A DNA stretch of 64,000 bases from Rosellinia necatrix (lineage: Eukaryota > Ascomycota > Sordariomycetes > Xylariales > Xylariaceae), in NCBI GenBank assembly GCA_021209875.1, contig JAGYVD010000003.1, forward strand, positions 4,712,001 to 4,776,000. Direction: 5' to 3'. Positions 36,514 through 49,700 of the stretch are shown piece after piece. The notes beneath the pieces were generated by a model. The model did no database searches and was not told the DNA's origin. It saw nothing but the letters and a program-made list of their open reading frames with translations. Position 1 is the stretch's first letter, and every line of letters starts with the position of its first letter. The translations under genes were made by a program, and so were the position numbers.

Positions 36514-38752
36514 TTGGAAATGGACGGGTCAGATGAATTACTGCTGCTGCGTGGATGGGATGGTTGTCGATTTGTTGATTAGACTGGGGCAATAACCTAA
36601 TGTCTGGTAGATACAGGGAGGCAGACCGGATGAATTCGGCGACGCAGTCGAAACCACTACGACGTTCACCTTATATAATATATACCAAGCATACCTTAGT
36701 TAATAGATACTTCGTAGGCGACTAAGTGGGAGCGAATGCCTATTTATACAAAATTGTTTCCCCTTTATTGGCACCGAATGTTAGGTTGAAAGATATCTAC
36801 TACTAAGGATGAATAAGGGAACGAGACCTGGGATGAGTAGACCCGAAAAGAGTTTGCTTGTCATAAACAGTAAGAGGCGAGGATTCTAGATAGTTGACTA
36901 GAATCCATCGTGCCGTCATTACTATATATTGCCGAGTCAGTGGCGTCACCTGCATATATATTCAACTCGTTTCTTCTCCCCTTTTCCCTACAAAAACTTG
37001 ATTGCTTAATCCGTAGGAAGTTCGATATATGCTAGCAATTGGCATCGAAAATTAGCGATGAATCACGAATGGCATTATCCGCTCTTAGTTGCCTAGTGTC
37101 TGAACTTTGTCATTCATTGCGCTCCTTGTTCGGCTGTAATGCCACGAACTTAATGTGTTGAGCGGTTTGAGTAAGAACGGGGCCCCTACGCTCGATGGCG
37201 ATATAGAGCGGGGAGGCTCGGACTGAGAGGATTAGTGGTTGAATGAGCGATATTTCCGGAAGGTGAGGCGGAGAGGGGATGAATGGGGTGGCGGTTCCGA
37301 AGATGACCTTATCCGAGCCGCTCCCGCCGTGAGGCAACACAGGCTGACAAAGGAACCAAATAGTGTTTTAGAAGCACCGAGCATATTGTGTGCCCCATCC
37401 ATCGCCTCTTACGATGACCGCCCTCGGTGCTCAAAGCCGGCCGCGTTGTCGGTGGCGGCGATGGGCTTACTTACTGTGGCACGCCACTATAAATTGGGGA
37501 GCGGGAGCGGGGGCGGAGGATATGTATGAAATACCTACTGACTATTAAAACTCACAAGGTATTCTCGGGTGTAACATTCTGTTGTTACGCGAAGCTACAC
37601 TCTCGCAGCTATACACGATGCTGGAACGTTCACAGGCCTCGCCCGATATGGTGAAAGCTGAGGTGAAGCATTGAAGTGCTAGGAGATCCCAGGTGCTGTG
37701 TTTTAATCATTGGATAGGTGGAGAATGGAGTCTCGATCATAATGAGGATCTTGGGAAAGGGAATGTGGTAGTTCGTGTAATTGATGGCAATAAGCTCGAG
37801 CTCATGTTCAAGGACTGACTATTCACTGCAGATGGTGGACTGTAGAGATGTGTATGAACATAATAGGACCTCTGTGCTTATACTACTTCTCATTAAATAT
37901 GACTGAGGGATAGAGGAGACCTCCCTTATCTCGAACATATGTGCACGGGTAGAGAGGGTAGAGTGGACGCCGCGAAACGCCATATCATATACAATCTCTA
38001 CGCGGGGCCGGAATCTGACAAAGCGGTCGCGGACGCGTTGTCTTAGCTGTCGTTTGATGCGGACTTGCTGATGACGATCGCCGATCCAACTTCATTAAGA
38101 GACACATTGAAATGATCTAGGCCTGACTGGGAGTGGGATGTCTGGAATATGGTTCTGAGAACGAGGAGAGATGATGTTGGTCAAAGACATCGCAATGCAA
38201 ATGTATACGATAACTACCCGATACCGCCAATTGGCCAATCTTGGGGGTGTTTGCCGTCCAAAGCTCCCTCGTAGGCATTCGGAGGTGTTTGTACGTGTCC
38301 GACACTATGTGGGTTGAATAACTATCAATTCTATGTATATATGTTATCATGCACTTTGGTTTGTGCCGGGTGCGTCTCCCGTTTAATGTCTAGCGAGTAG
38401 GCAGGCAATGGCAAAGTATTAAGTAACGAAATACCTGTCGCAGATGCTTGTCGCATAGGCGTTTATGTGTGCTACTTGGGCATATGAATTAACAACGGCC
38501 TTGAGACATGTCAATTAACTACCGTAATCTTGCGACAAACATTTTCGTTTACTTATGAAAACCCACTTCCCTTGTGGTCCCATATTTAGAATCCGAGAAA
38601 TACGAAGTCTGGCTGCTTCGGGGTGTTATAAACACGCATTCTTAAGCCAATTATTTGTACCGATCCTATCCCAGAGCGCGCCCAGGGTGGTTTCGAGATA
38701 CCAACTTGGAAAGAAATAATTTTTTTGTTGGTACTATAAGTGTAACCTAGCG

Positions 38753-38850
38753 AGAGAGAAAAAAAACACAAAAAGCTTCACTAGCAAAATTTTAATTTTT
38801 TTTAAAAAAAAAAAAAAAAAATAATAAAAAATAAAAAATAAAAAACAAAC
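38753..38850. repeat. A/T low-complexity tract
   Basis: A-rich and T-rich runs, including an A run longer than 15 and repeated AATAAAA steps. Confidence 0.9.
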
Positions 38851-40426
38851 GGAAATCTCTGTCAACTAGGTACAAGTAGACAGATCAAATCTCTTGGGTA
38901 CGATTCGCGAGCCTTCGTATATCCCTTGGCAACGGTAGCACCCGCGGCAGCAACCCTGCTAACCAATACAAGAAATGCTTGCGGGGTTTGAGGGACCAAT
39001 AACGACTTGCATAGTTTCAATAGAGCTGAGCTGCCACAAACGTCATCCTAGCACTCGATATGCCATGCCAATCGAGGGGCAACTCTTCCTTGCGCTGCCA
39101 CAACTCGCACGATCAGTCCAATAGGGCCTCGTCGCAGCTTCATTTACAAATCCAATTCAGCCCCAAGTCTTACTCCACTCCCACGCTCCAGCGGCGTATA
39201 GAGAGCGCCATCGTTGACGCCTGTAGTAATCATCTGCGAGCGTCACTGACGGGCGTCTATGATCGACGCGAATAGAGGGCCGGCTGGCGAGTGGCGCCGA
39301 TCATATTCGTTCCGAGATGCTTCTGTCTTCCGTCTGGCGCGGGGAGGGATTTCCTTCTCTGCATTGTTCCGGGACACAGTCGCGTGCTGCAATTACCCCA
39401 AGCAAACAAAGCAGGTAGCCATGCTGGTTGAGAGCCAACGCAGGGCTCTAGAGCCGAACCGACCGGCCCTCGACGGCAAGACAGGAGCTCGATTCCTGGC
39501 CGCCCGCCTCGGCACGGCAGCGAAAAGCCTTCGTGCATGCGCTGACAGATCAGAGCTGCCAGGTGATTTGGGCCAAAGGAGGACAGCATCGGGCGTGTGG
39601 TAGAGGGTAGAGTGACCGCCATCGGCCATCCACAATCCTGTGTGGCCGCAGATTCACTGGTCTCGTCGATTGGCAGCCCAGACGCGCTACCACGCTGGCT
39701 CCACTGCTAGATATATTAATTTAATGGCCTCACAGAGCCGAGGCTGCAGATGGATAGTACACAAGGGATGTTTTCGTCTTGCATCGTCTCCAATAGCTGC
39801 AGCACGACGGTCTCTCCCGTCCCCGAGTGACTAACCTGCGTGACAACCGTTGGCTCTCCCGTCAGATTTTAGCTGTCAACCTCATCCGGGGGCGGTCAAG
39901 GTGACCAGGAAAGATGGTATTTATGATGCGGCCTAGGCAGCGCTCGCCCAGGTTGGCTGTCATAAGTTAGTTTGTGCAATCCTCTGTCGGCTGAGCCTCC
40001 TCGGACTGCGTTCCTAGTCCATTCAATAAGTACATGTAGGTGCAGCCTGGCGCTATCGGTAATGAATAACGGCTTGGCAGGCGACTGCGACTTCGAGATG
40101 TAACCCCGGCCGGGGGAGAGGACTTATTGTTCCCTATCCGCTGAAGAAGGCTAAACACTCCACGAAGATATGCCTTGTCAAACCTATTGGCCTTGAATAC
40201 TTACTTAGGAGCGCTAGGTAGGTCGTAGTATACCTACCTAATATCCCATACTACCTTGGAAGGCGCAGGCGAAGTTTGAGTACATACCTAGGTAGCCACC
40301 TATCGCGGCTTCCTCGTTTAAATCGATATATTATAGGTAGGTGCTCATGGCCGCGCTCTTATTGTTGGGTTAGCAGGTACCTACCTGATTTCTTAAGTAG
40401 GTAGGCACCGAAGTGTGTAGGTAAGT

Positions 40427-40472
40427 ATGGATGGATGTATGGATGGGTGTATGGGATGGATGGATGGATGGG
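40427..40472. repeat. ATGG/GTAT microsatellite
   Basis: Imperfect ATGG units with GTATGG interruptions. Confidence 0.9.
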
Positions 40473-42080
40473 GCATTGGTCAACCGCCTGCAGGAGCTGG
40501 CCTGCATCGTTTCTGCACACCTCTTCAGTACCATGTATACCCCTCTGGGTTCACCCTCAACTGCGAATCACACTCTCCTACCGTAGACAGGGGCCCCAAA
40601 GGCCTCGGCACCTAGGTAAGCACAAATATTCTGAAGTCAGCTCCGAATCAATGAGGCTACTAGTCTGTTGGCACTCGAGACAGATCAGCCGTGTTGTAAG
40701 TCCTTACTGTTCTACATAGCTCTACATAGCCAGTAGATCCCATACATATTTGCTATTAGGAAGAGAGAGAGAGAGAGAGCCTTATTTCCCTTCAGAATTC
40801 ATACAGTCATACTGAAGGCGTTCCAAGTGTCGAGCGCCAAACTAACACAAACGAAGCAGAATTCGTCTACCGGGTCTCCCTGGGCAGTTTGTTCGCTCGA
40901 CCGACACAATCCTTGTGACTACTGGGATTAGGCTACTGGGATTAGTCGGGCCCTTGTGTGACAAGGGAGACGGGTACATGGCCATGGAAGCACCTCTGGA
41001 CGTCTAAATCACGATAAGGTAGACGTGAACGAATCTCGCCCGTGCGATACACCATACCCGAGCCGCTTTGTCTATCCTATATCCCTACTATTGAGCTACG
41101 CCTTCTTCAAGCATACCTCCAACTCGGGCCGGCCTCGAGATATCTACTTTTGAGGCCGTTCACTCTCACCTTGTCCTCCGAACTGTTCATAACAAACGCC
41201 AACACTAACGTCCTGATTTTGGATATCCATCGGCTCGAGAAAAAAAGGCGGTCGCTTACGTCTCGCTCTTTCGTGAGAAAGATACGGGTACTTGCGTTCT
41301 TGATACTCTTAGTCGTATCTCATAGCTCCTTGGGCGACTCGGATGAAGCTACTCCAAGGTACGCTGCATGTGCTGCCCATAACCTGATCATATAATATTC
41401 TCTACGTTCGTTCCGTGCGGCAACACCGTCGGAACGTCCTTGTCCTGTTTTTGATAATAATGCCTGTGTTAGAACCATGATTTGCCCACGGCTCGTCTCG
41501 ACACCGTCCTTGTCGTTCAACTAGCATCAACATTCATAGGACAAACCCAAGATTGTCATCCTTCACATCTTTCGTTGCCTATGTATGACTACTTCAACAC
41601 ATATTTTTATGGACCTTATTTCTTACATCAATCCCTTCTCGGCACTTCTCAGTATAGCCAACAATATCGAGTTACGACCCTCTTGTGTAAAGGCTCTGTT
41701 TACCTTGTGGCATACCCTCATTACCCGCAGCTAGGCATTTCAATTATAACACCGCCCGACCAACTCACCAAATTACGAAACCCCCAAGCTTCCTAAGGCT
41801 GTAACTAATAGCAGCTTGTCTACAAGGCAGAACCTGACCTACGAAATCATTATCGGATCTCTTTTGGCGCCTTCAGATTGTCAAGTTGATATGCTTGGTT
41901 GCCTAGGTAACTGAGTTGGTAGTTCCAGTGACTTTACCAACTCCCACCTCGATGCACCCTCGATCTAAGCTGCCTTGACACGAACCGTCTCTTGGAGGAT
42001 TTACTCTTGTTGGTATCTGGGTATATCCTTGCAAATTACGCACCGGACTTTCGACTTCAAAATCATTCACTACGCCCACT

Positions 42081-43860
42081 ATGCCACCCACTGAGGTGAG
42101 TAGTAGTTTTCCGAGCGACAATATGGTCAGAGCAGCGCCGAGCATCCCATCCCACATTGAAATCATCGTTCTCTTCGAACGCCTGGGCGCTGCGTTGTCA
42201 GTAGTGGGGGTACTCTCGATTTTCATAGCTTTCGCTGCATTTAAGCGACTCCGAACTGTCCCGAACACATTTATTATCTTCGCATCTGTTGCGAACCTGG
42301 GTGCCAGCATTGCCTGCTTGATTGGGTACTCGGGTGTTTTGGCCGGTTCTGATAGTCATCTGTGCCAAGCACAAGCCTTCATGTTTGAACTGTGAGCCTA
42401 ACGAAATAGCATATGTACATGCTATCAGCAAGCTACCGTTGAGTTGGCTGACTAGTTATTAGATTTATGCAGTCAGATCCGTGGTGGTCTTTTGCAATGG
42501 CCGTCAACGTGTACATGGTATTTTTCTTTTCCGCCAACCCGAATAGTTTTTTGCGGTACTGGTACGCGTACTTTCTCGTTTGCTACGGGATACCATTCAT
42601 CCCAGCATTATGGTTGCTCCTAGCCCATGATAAAACTGGCGCACTTGTCTATGGCGATGCCACAGTAGGCCTATCCTTGAGACCACGTCTTTATCACACT
42701 AACATGCCATTAGATATGGTGCTGGATAGGCAAAGGCTCGTCTGACCTGCGAATCTACACCTACTATCTGCCGATCTGGGTTTGCATCGTCCTGTCTTCG
42801 TTAATATATGTCGCAGTTGGCTATTACGTTTTTAAACAACGTAACCAACTCAGAAACCTCTCGCTGAGTAATCCTCACCGTGACATAACCGAAGCTCGAG
42901 ATTCTGGAGAAAAGGTGGCGTATTTAGCCGAAAGCACTACCTTCCTAGAATTCAGAAACAGACTGACAGTTAGTTAGGACCTCTTCGCAAATGCAGCACA
43001 TATGGGCTCCGTCAATCGCAAAGTTCTCCAAGTAACGACGATAAATACGGAAAGCGAACAGATCACTCGACCCCTTCCTGGTGCCACTCCCCTCAATTGG
43101 TTCAAGGGCCCAGTAGAGGACCAGGCCAACTTTGACCAACAAGTGGGTGCTTCGACTACAGCACCGATAGCGACAACCATCACATCAATCACTGCGGAAC
43201 CACGACACGACACCAAAGAAAGCTTTTTGCAGCGCATCCAAGATGCCTTTAATGGATGGTGTAATAAGTTTAGTCATATGGACCCAGTGAAGCTTGCGTA
43301 TCTACGCACATCCTTTGTCTTCGCCGTCAGTGTTCTCATCACCTGGACTCCGAGCAGTATCAACCGCGTACACGACATAGTGAGACCGAATGAATTTAGT
43401 TATCCCCTCAACCTTGCGAGCGCCATCGTCCTACCACTTCAGGGCCTTTGGAACGCCGTAATATTCTTTTCCACAAGCTGGCTAGCGCTGCGGCAGGAAG
43501 TGCGCGCCAAGGTGGATCAGCTCAAGGGTGTCCCGAAAGGCCGCAATGTTGTACGCTAATACTTTCATATTTTATTTCCATTTACGATACCCTCACACTC
43601 CCAGATTTCTTCTACCCCCTTATGTTTCTGGATAAATCTCAAGACTAGGCACTAAGCGGTATTGGCTAACATGGGGGTTCTTATAGGCCGAAGCCGTTCG
43701 CTACGAGCGTGACCGGTTCTTTGAACTGGAAAGAAGAGCTACCCGCCAGCGCGACGACACGAACAGCGAGATTAGCGTCATCACTACTGCTAGCCTCAGT
43801 GGTGGTAGTCGTGATAACAGCATCAAGGCCTTGAGAGAAACCCCTAGCAAGGGTCTTTAG
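42081..43860 (+). CDS. Seven-transmembrane G-protein-coupled receptor, cAMP-receptor-like
   Basis: Five exons: 42081-42391, 42463-42664, 42714-42914, 42978-43550, 43687-43860, giving 486 residues in frame. The N-terminus is short and extracellular. Seven hydrophobic segments can be placed: LSVVGVLSIFIAFAAF, FIIFASVANLGASIACLIGY, WWSFAMAVNVYMVFFF, YAYFLVCYGIPFIPALWLLL, YLPIWVCIVLSSLIYVAVGY, LRTSFVFAVSVLITWTPSSI and NLASAIVLPLQGLWNAVIFF. The layout matches fungal receptors related to Dictyostelium cAMP receptors (Neurospora GPR-1 to -3). The ligand of these fungal receptors is not known. A Cys before TM3 (SHLC) and a WCW in the second outer loop could form the usual disulfide. The third inner loop is long (about 135 residues) and the tail is Ser/Arg-rich. 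The intron 42915-42977 uses a weak GTGGCG donor. Confidence 0.82.
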
Positions 43861-44554
43861 GGTTGGAAGAGAGCCGATGGCTGGACGGGTCTCAGCAGGT
43901 TCAATTTCCTAGTATTTGCGAGCTCGCGGCTTAGCGAGCAGTTGATAGACGGGATGCAACGTATAGCACACCGGGACCGTGACGAAGTTTTACCTCAAGG
44001 TTTGTTCGTTTTTGCTCGGGTTGAAATACTTCAGCGTGCCAGTGCCGCGCGTTCTGTGGGCCATCATCAACTGTAATCCTTTACTCGCACAGCCGCACTT
44101 TTATCAGTTTCTGAGAGAGTTGCCTATGAAAAGAAAGTTTTTAAAAAAAAAAATACTAGAATGAAGATACCCCGTTCCGAAACTAGGGTGTAGCGCGCTC
44201 TGACTTGCATAATTGTAGGCTTTGAGGAAGAGAGAACATATCGTCTTGAATCCCAGGCATTCAAGGTTTAGTTGGAAGTTACTACTCGGAATACCCCTTT
44301 CGTAGTACCCCTCCTAGCCGAATATCTGCAAGCTCGCTATGCATTGTGAAACCCGATGGATCCTAGTGCAACGGACGAGGAGAGAATCTCTTGGGACTGT
44401 TTCACCATTGGGGTATGGGGGCAATAATGGAAAGTTGTTTATGACGATTTTGTCGCGGATCGCACCATGCCCGAGATTGACCACCAACAGTAGTCTATAT
44501 TTTGGGTGGTTATCTTAGCCAGTACTGGGTATAATAATATATCTACCGAGGTTC
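43861..44554. other. Convergent gap, GPCR and second MFS gene
   Basis: 3'-to-3' interval of about 690 bases. Nothing seen apart from a short A run near 44144. Confidence 0.6.
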
Positions 44555-46710
44555 TTAATACACGTAGCGGAATGTCACAGCCCTATCGCCCTGCCTAGAT
44601 AGCTCTTCTGGGGTGAATTGATTGTGTCCTCCTTCGCGGACAATCTTGGCCCTCTTTCTGTTGATACGCATGTAATTCACGATCAGTATCGCGGCCGCGA
44701 TAAGACCGACGCTCGTGAAACCTATTTCCAACGCGTGCCCAAGCGTGTAACGTGGTGAGTCTCGCTGTCGGTAGAAGTTCGACGCGAACGCTCCGCCCAG
44801 GTTTCCCGCGCCAATCTGTATCGCCATGCCGGCGCTTCTCTTGTAGCCGCCGGCGAGGTTGTTCGAGAGCCACGCGATGTTGCCTGCGAATGAAGAGTAA
44901 ATTCCGGCAGTGGCTATAAAGACACCGGCGTATACGACACCGGGGTTGGAGCTGGAAATGCTCCTTGGGTCGAAGGTTAGTCGTGCTTAGAACGAATAAG
45001 CGGTCTACACGTTTGGGACTTACAAAATGAATCCGACAAGGATCGCTAGCATGCATGTAACCACGAACGGGCTTCGCTTTCCCACGCGATCCGAGAAATA
45101 TGCCACAATTACAGCTAGAATGGCCGCTGTTATGTAGATGGGGACAGTGAGGAGTTGCGCCGTTGAAGATACGTAGCCTAGGTTCTTGATGATACTCGGT
45201 AGGAAGAGGCTGATACCATAGAGTGGACAGACAATCTGGAGAAGGGAACAGAAAAAAAAAAAAAAAAAGGTCAGCCCATTCGCGCGTATAGTCGACTGGT
45301 AACGAAACAGCAGCTTACCCCCCAGTAGACGAAGATATTGACCCAGATTTGCCAGTCCTTGAACGCAGCCCAGACGTATTCCCACCGAAACTCGTCCGAT
45401 TGGGCGACCCGTACGTTGCCCTCATCCTCGGATTCCACGTGGCCTTGGTACTTGAGCCGGAATATGACGAAGGCACGCTCCTCCTCGGTGAGAAACGTCG
45501 CGGTTTCGGGGGAAATCATGAAGAAGAAAGAACGCGGCGACGGCGACGACAACCTGAAGCATTCAGTTTAGTGACGGAATGTTAAAGATAGTGGGGAAGA
45601 GAGGAATTAAATAAAATTAAAAAAAAAAAAAAAAAGGGCCGGGAGGAAGGGGGGCGGTGCGGGTGGGCGTGTTTCGTACTCACCGTAACGAGGCCTTCTA
45701 ATATGAAAATCCAGCGCCAGCCCTCAAGCCCGCCCAACCCGTCCAACTTGGCGATGGCGAAAGCCAGCAGCCCGCTGAAGGCCCCCGCGATCGACGCCGC
45801 CGAGAAGAACATGGCCTGGCGAAGCTGGATCTCGCGCCGGCAATACCTATCGAACGGCTCAATTAGCGCCCCGTTCCTGCTCCCGTCCCCTCCCACCTCA
45901 AGTCCCGTCTCGGGCGCCCGGGATCGGGTAGACATACCACATCGTCAGGTAGTACTTTGGGGTTTCTCTCGTTAGCATTGGCGTGTCGTCAAGTTGGACG
46001 CGGGGGCGGGGCGGCGGGGAGCAAGACAACTTACGGCGCATCCGGGATAGAGGCCGGCTTCCGCGACGCCGAGGAACAGCCGCGCGCTGAGGAGGCCCTC
46101 GAAGTTGCGGACGATGCCCATCAGCGTCATGACGGTGCCCCAGGCGACCATGATGGTGGGCAGCCAGCGGCTCGGGCGGAGCCTCTTGAGGAGCAGGTTA
46201 CTCGGCACCTCGAAGGCGGCGTAGCTGAAGAAGAAGACGGTCAGGCAGAGGTTGTACTGGTCGTTGGTCATCCGCAGGTCCTCCTGCAGGCCCTCGATCT
46301 TGGCGTTGCCGATGTTGCCGCGGTCGAGGAAGGAGAGCAGGTACAGCAGCGCGAGCATCGGGATCAGGCGGACGTCCATCTATATACGACACAGAGGGTA
46401 AGTTGGGTGAGTGAGCGCGCGCGCGGGGGGTTTGCTTTTCGTTGCTGGGTATTTCGGGAATCTATCTCCCTCTCTCCGTCCCTCTCCCACCCCTCAATCC
46501 ACGCCGATGGGCCATCTCAACACATGTAAACACACACACAAACACACGCACCTTTCTTAAAATCTTCTTCTCGTCCAGGTGGGCGAACGACTCGAGACTG
46601 GTCCCGGACGCCGTCGCCATCGCGTCGATGTGGCCGACCTCGTCTGCCCGCGCGCCATGATGGGCCTCGTCGACCTCGAAGACGGCCGGCTTCTCGAACG
46701 TAGCACTCAT
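44555..46710 (-). pseudogene. Second DAL5-type MFS permease, one-base frame break in exon 5
   Basis: Seven exons on the minus strand: 46710-46552, 46379-46035, 45954-45938 (17 nt), 45846-45684, 45553-45319, 45235-45024, 44963-44555, about 512 residues if the frame were intact. It has the family features in order: MDVRLIPMLALLYLLSFLDR, GNIGNAKIEGL, RLFLGVAEAGLYPGC, GWRWIFILEGLVT, VVVAVAAFFLLHDFP, ETATFLTEEERAFVIFRLKY, VCPLYGISLFLPSIIKNLGY and LSNNLAGGYKRSAGMAIQIG. The reading passes from HDFP to ETATFL only by stepping over one base in a run of five G on the plus strand (45508-45512). Exon 5 is 235 nt and should be a multiple of three, while every other exon joins correctly. This is either a one-base consensus error or a true disabling insertion. 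Substrate class is as for the first permease. Convergent with the GPCR. Confidence 0.85.
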
Positions 46711-49700
46711 CGTTGGCGCGATCAAAACTTGTGGGGGGAAGGGACCGAAGTGTAAGTCGGAAAAGAAGAGGAGAGGAGAAGAGAGGAGGGGATCGTGAGT
46801 GATGAGGCCTTGTGGAGGTTTTATTATTATTATTATTTCATTCTCCACGTCTCCAACCTCTTACTATTAGGATGCTATAATGGGTGAGACTAACAGTCCA
46901 CACCGCTTAGGGCCGGGGGGGTCGCGAGCCACTATGAACTCGGTGACCGTGAATGTGACGATCTCCGCACTGATCGTCGATGACCTCTCCGCGTTCGCCC
47001 AGAGGCTAGACGTCAGAGTCAAACTTGGCGGATGCGGGGAGAATGGAGAACCGTACCAATGCAGCAATATGGGAAGGGTTCGACTGCCATGGTACCAAGC
47101 CCCAGGTTTGCCCCAGGGTACATAACCTGATCGGATCCAAAAACCTATAGTTGAAACCCCGCAGACCCGTTGATTGTCACTCTCCTGCCTTTCAGCTGGC
47201 GGAATAATCCCGTCCCAAATCTCCAACTTGGAATCCACTGTGTGTTCCAGAGAAGACACTCCTATACCCGGATATAATAATGAATTGTCACCGTTTCGCA
47301 TGTGCGGAAGCACAAGTATCTTGGCATTAAGATAAGGTTCCCGATTTGCCACAACCATGATGTTTTATTACGTTTTCTTAGTCCCTTGGTGATGTGTAAG
47401 TAATCACGAACGATGGACGTCCTCGCTTTCTAGGTGACACCAATGACAACTACCCGTCAATCATTCATCCCCGATTCCTCATCTGGCGTTGAGGTGTGGT
47501 AATCAAGTTGGCGAACCCATTTTCTTCTGTGTCTAGTAATTCCGTGCTAGGCTTTGATATCTTTCGAAACTCCCAGCATCTGTATTAGTTATTAGTTAGT
47601 TCCCGGATGAGTGGAGGTATTTCTCCGAGGCACAACCCCGCAATCATCTCCTGGATGGCCCCAAACAGCAGCTTAGCAGTTTAGTTTCGATCGATTGAGC
47701 CTAGTGCCCGCATACCATCTAACCTAGGAAGCTTGTATTTGACGTATTGCATGACCGAGCCGGGTTGCTTTTCGCTGTGGCTGATGGGCGCACGAGATAT
47801 GCAGGGACGCTGTAGCGATTGAATGGCGATATTGTAGAAGGGATGAATGGATGGAGCAAATGACATGATGTCCACTGCGATAGGTACCCATAGAGCACTG
47901 TACTTACGGTAGAGGAGGAGCATCCTACATAACATACTTAGGTAGGTTGGGTGGGTAGCAGAGTTTACATAGAAGTTATAAATGGTGAACATAGGGCCAT
48001 TAAAAACAATTGCTCGTCGTGGTTGTTAGTAATGACGGTGGTTGCGAATCGAGAGAAGATGGACGAAATATGTTTCCGATCTGCTAAAAGAGAGAGGATG
48101 GAGTTAAGAAATCCAGAAAAGAAGAGACAATTATATGTAGTTACTTCTCAAGTTGTAAACTTTTCCAGCAAATGTGGGAAGAACGCCGTAAAAAGAGAAA
48201 GGTTTAATTGGATCAAAAAAATCGTCGCTAGCAGCCAGAACCGTTGAGGTCTCCGTTGAGATGTCCGTCTGCGGACTGAGGTGCATTTTCGGAACACATT
48301 GAACATTCTTACGCTGCTCACATCTGGCGACAGTTAAAGAGATCTCCTCTTCATCGGAAGGGCTTGATGTGATGCAGGAAACGATACCGATCTCATTTAA
48401 CTAGATGCAAATTCAAACTATAAAGGCCCTTAAACCGTAGAAACAGGAATGGCCTGGCTATACGGATGGGGATCTTATTAAATCACCTTGTTCGCTGCGA
48501 CGATTTAAGCCTAGAGTGGGGTATTAGAATAAGGTAAACGGAAGCATAATATCACACGCATAGTGAATAGGTACACTATAACTACTTAGCGTTACTCAAG
48601 TCCTTAGCACAAGGAAACCTGTTGTTGGCGCTCCTAGAGCGGTATACTAAACAGCTTATCGATCGCGACAAGTGAATCTGATAGTATCTCTCCCGGGTGC
48701 GTCGGTGAAGGGGCTGCATCTCAACAACGGCAGTCTAACGTCTCGCTTCAGATGCGCTTACTTCTAACCTTCTGTCGATGCCTGCCCATTTGTGTTATTT
48801 ACTCCTACATGAGTCGTTAATCTCGGCTGTCCATATGAATGATCTGCAACAATAAGCGGCGAAAAGGAACCAAAGCGTACGACATTTAGGTGAGGTGGAT
48901 GCACTACCCGAGACACCTCGGATCATATCCGCTGTGTCCCCCTTCGGAACAGACCCGGGAAATATAAATTGAAGTAACCTGTAAGACATTCACGAAACGA
49001 AACGGTGTTGCCCCCAACCACCCTCCTGGTTTCTTGGGTTGCGCTCGCTTCGGGAATGCTGCCTTCTGGAACAAGGGTTATGCGCCCGCCTCATGAGGGT
49101 ATTCCATAGCCTCCTGGGTTAGGTGAGGTTGCTTACTATATGGGTGGCTACCTGATGTTGCATACCAAAAGGTTACCTGTAGGCTGCGGACTGGTATATA
49201 TGCCTAGTAGGGGAACAGAGACATATTTATCACTCGATCGACAGGGGAGGCCGTTGGGCGCAGGAGTGATGCGACCCTGTGAGCTGATAACATGGTTACG
49301 AAGCTGTAAAGTTTACCGTATTTCGCAATGCTAGCGATGAGATGGGCTCATGCTCACACACTGCAGTCAATAGCATCGCCGCACATTTCATGCCGCCTTT
49401 TGTTGAGTCCGTAGAACGAATCTCCTGGTGTCATGAGATGTAAGGGAAAACTACCGGAGACGCCCCTACATGGCCTATATTGGTGGGGTATTATTGACAG
49501 CTGTGTGGTATTTTATATGGTAAGCTTGATGATACTGTCCAACCACAAGGAGCTGCAACCGAAGCGTGAAGCCCAATCCACCTCTGGCATTGCGGACCCT
49601 TAGTCACGAAGAGTTATTCGGGCTTTAATTTTCGCGTTCGGGTCCGAGGGGAGAGAGTCCGGTGTTGCTTTTTCTACCCTCCCTTAACAGGATGGTGTCC

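Larger units (their letters stand above)
36514..42080. other. Long gene-poor interval
   Basis: About 5.6 kb with no gene I can support. It contains AT-only low-complexity sequence around 38753-38850, an ATGG microsatellite at about 40427-40472 and TACC/TAGG steps at 40215-40425. A GC-richer patch (39060-39840) has overlapping frames on both strands (39257-39622 minus, 39259-39603 plus) with no recognised domain. Sequence just left of 42081 is probably the GPCR leader, with short upstream frames. Confidence 0.5.

Noticed and set aside
39257..39622. Overlapping 114- and 121-codon frames on both strands
   Set aside because: Both strands open together in a GC-rich patch, no domain, no introns with good signals.
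46867..47358. 163-codon minus-strand frame
   Set aside because: No recognisable domain or splice partner. Most likely chance.
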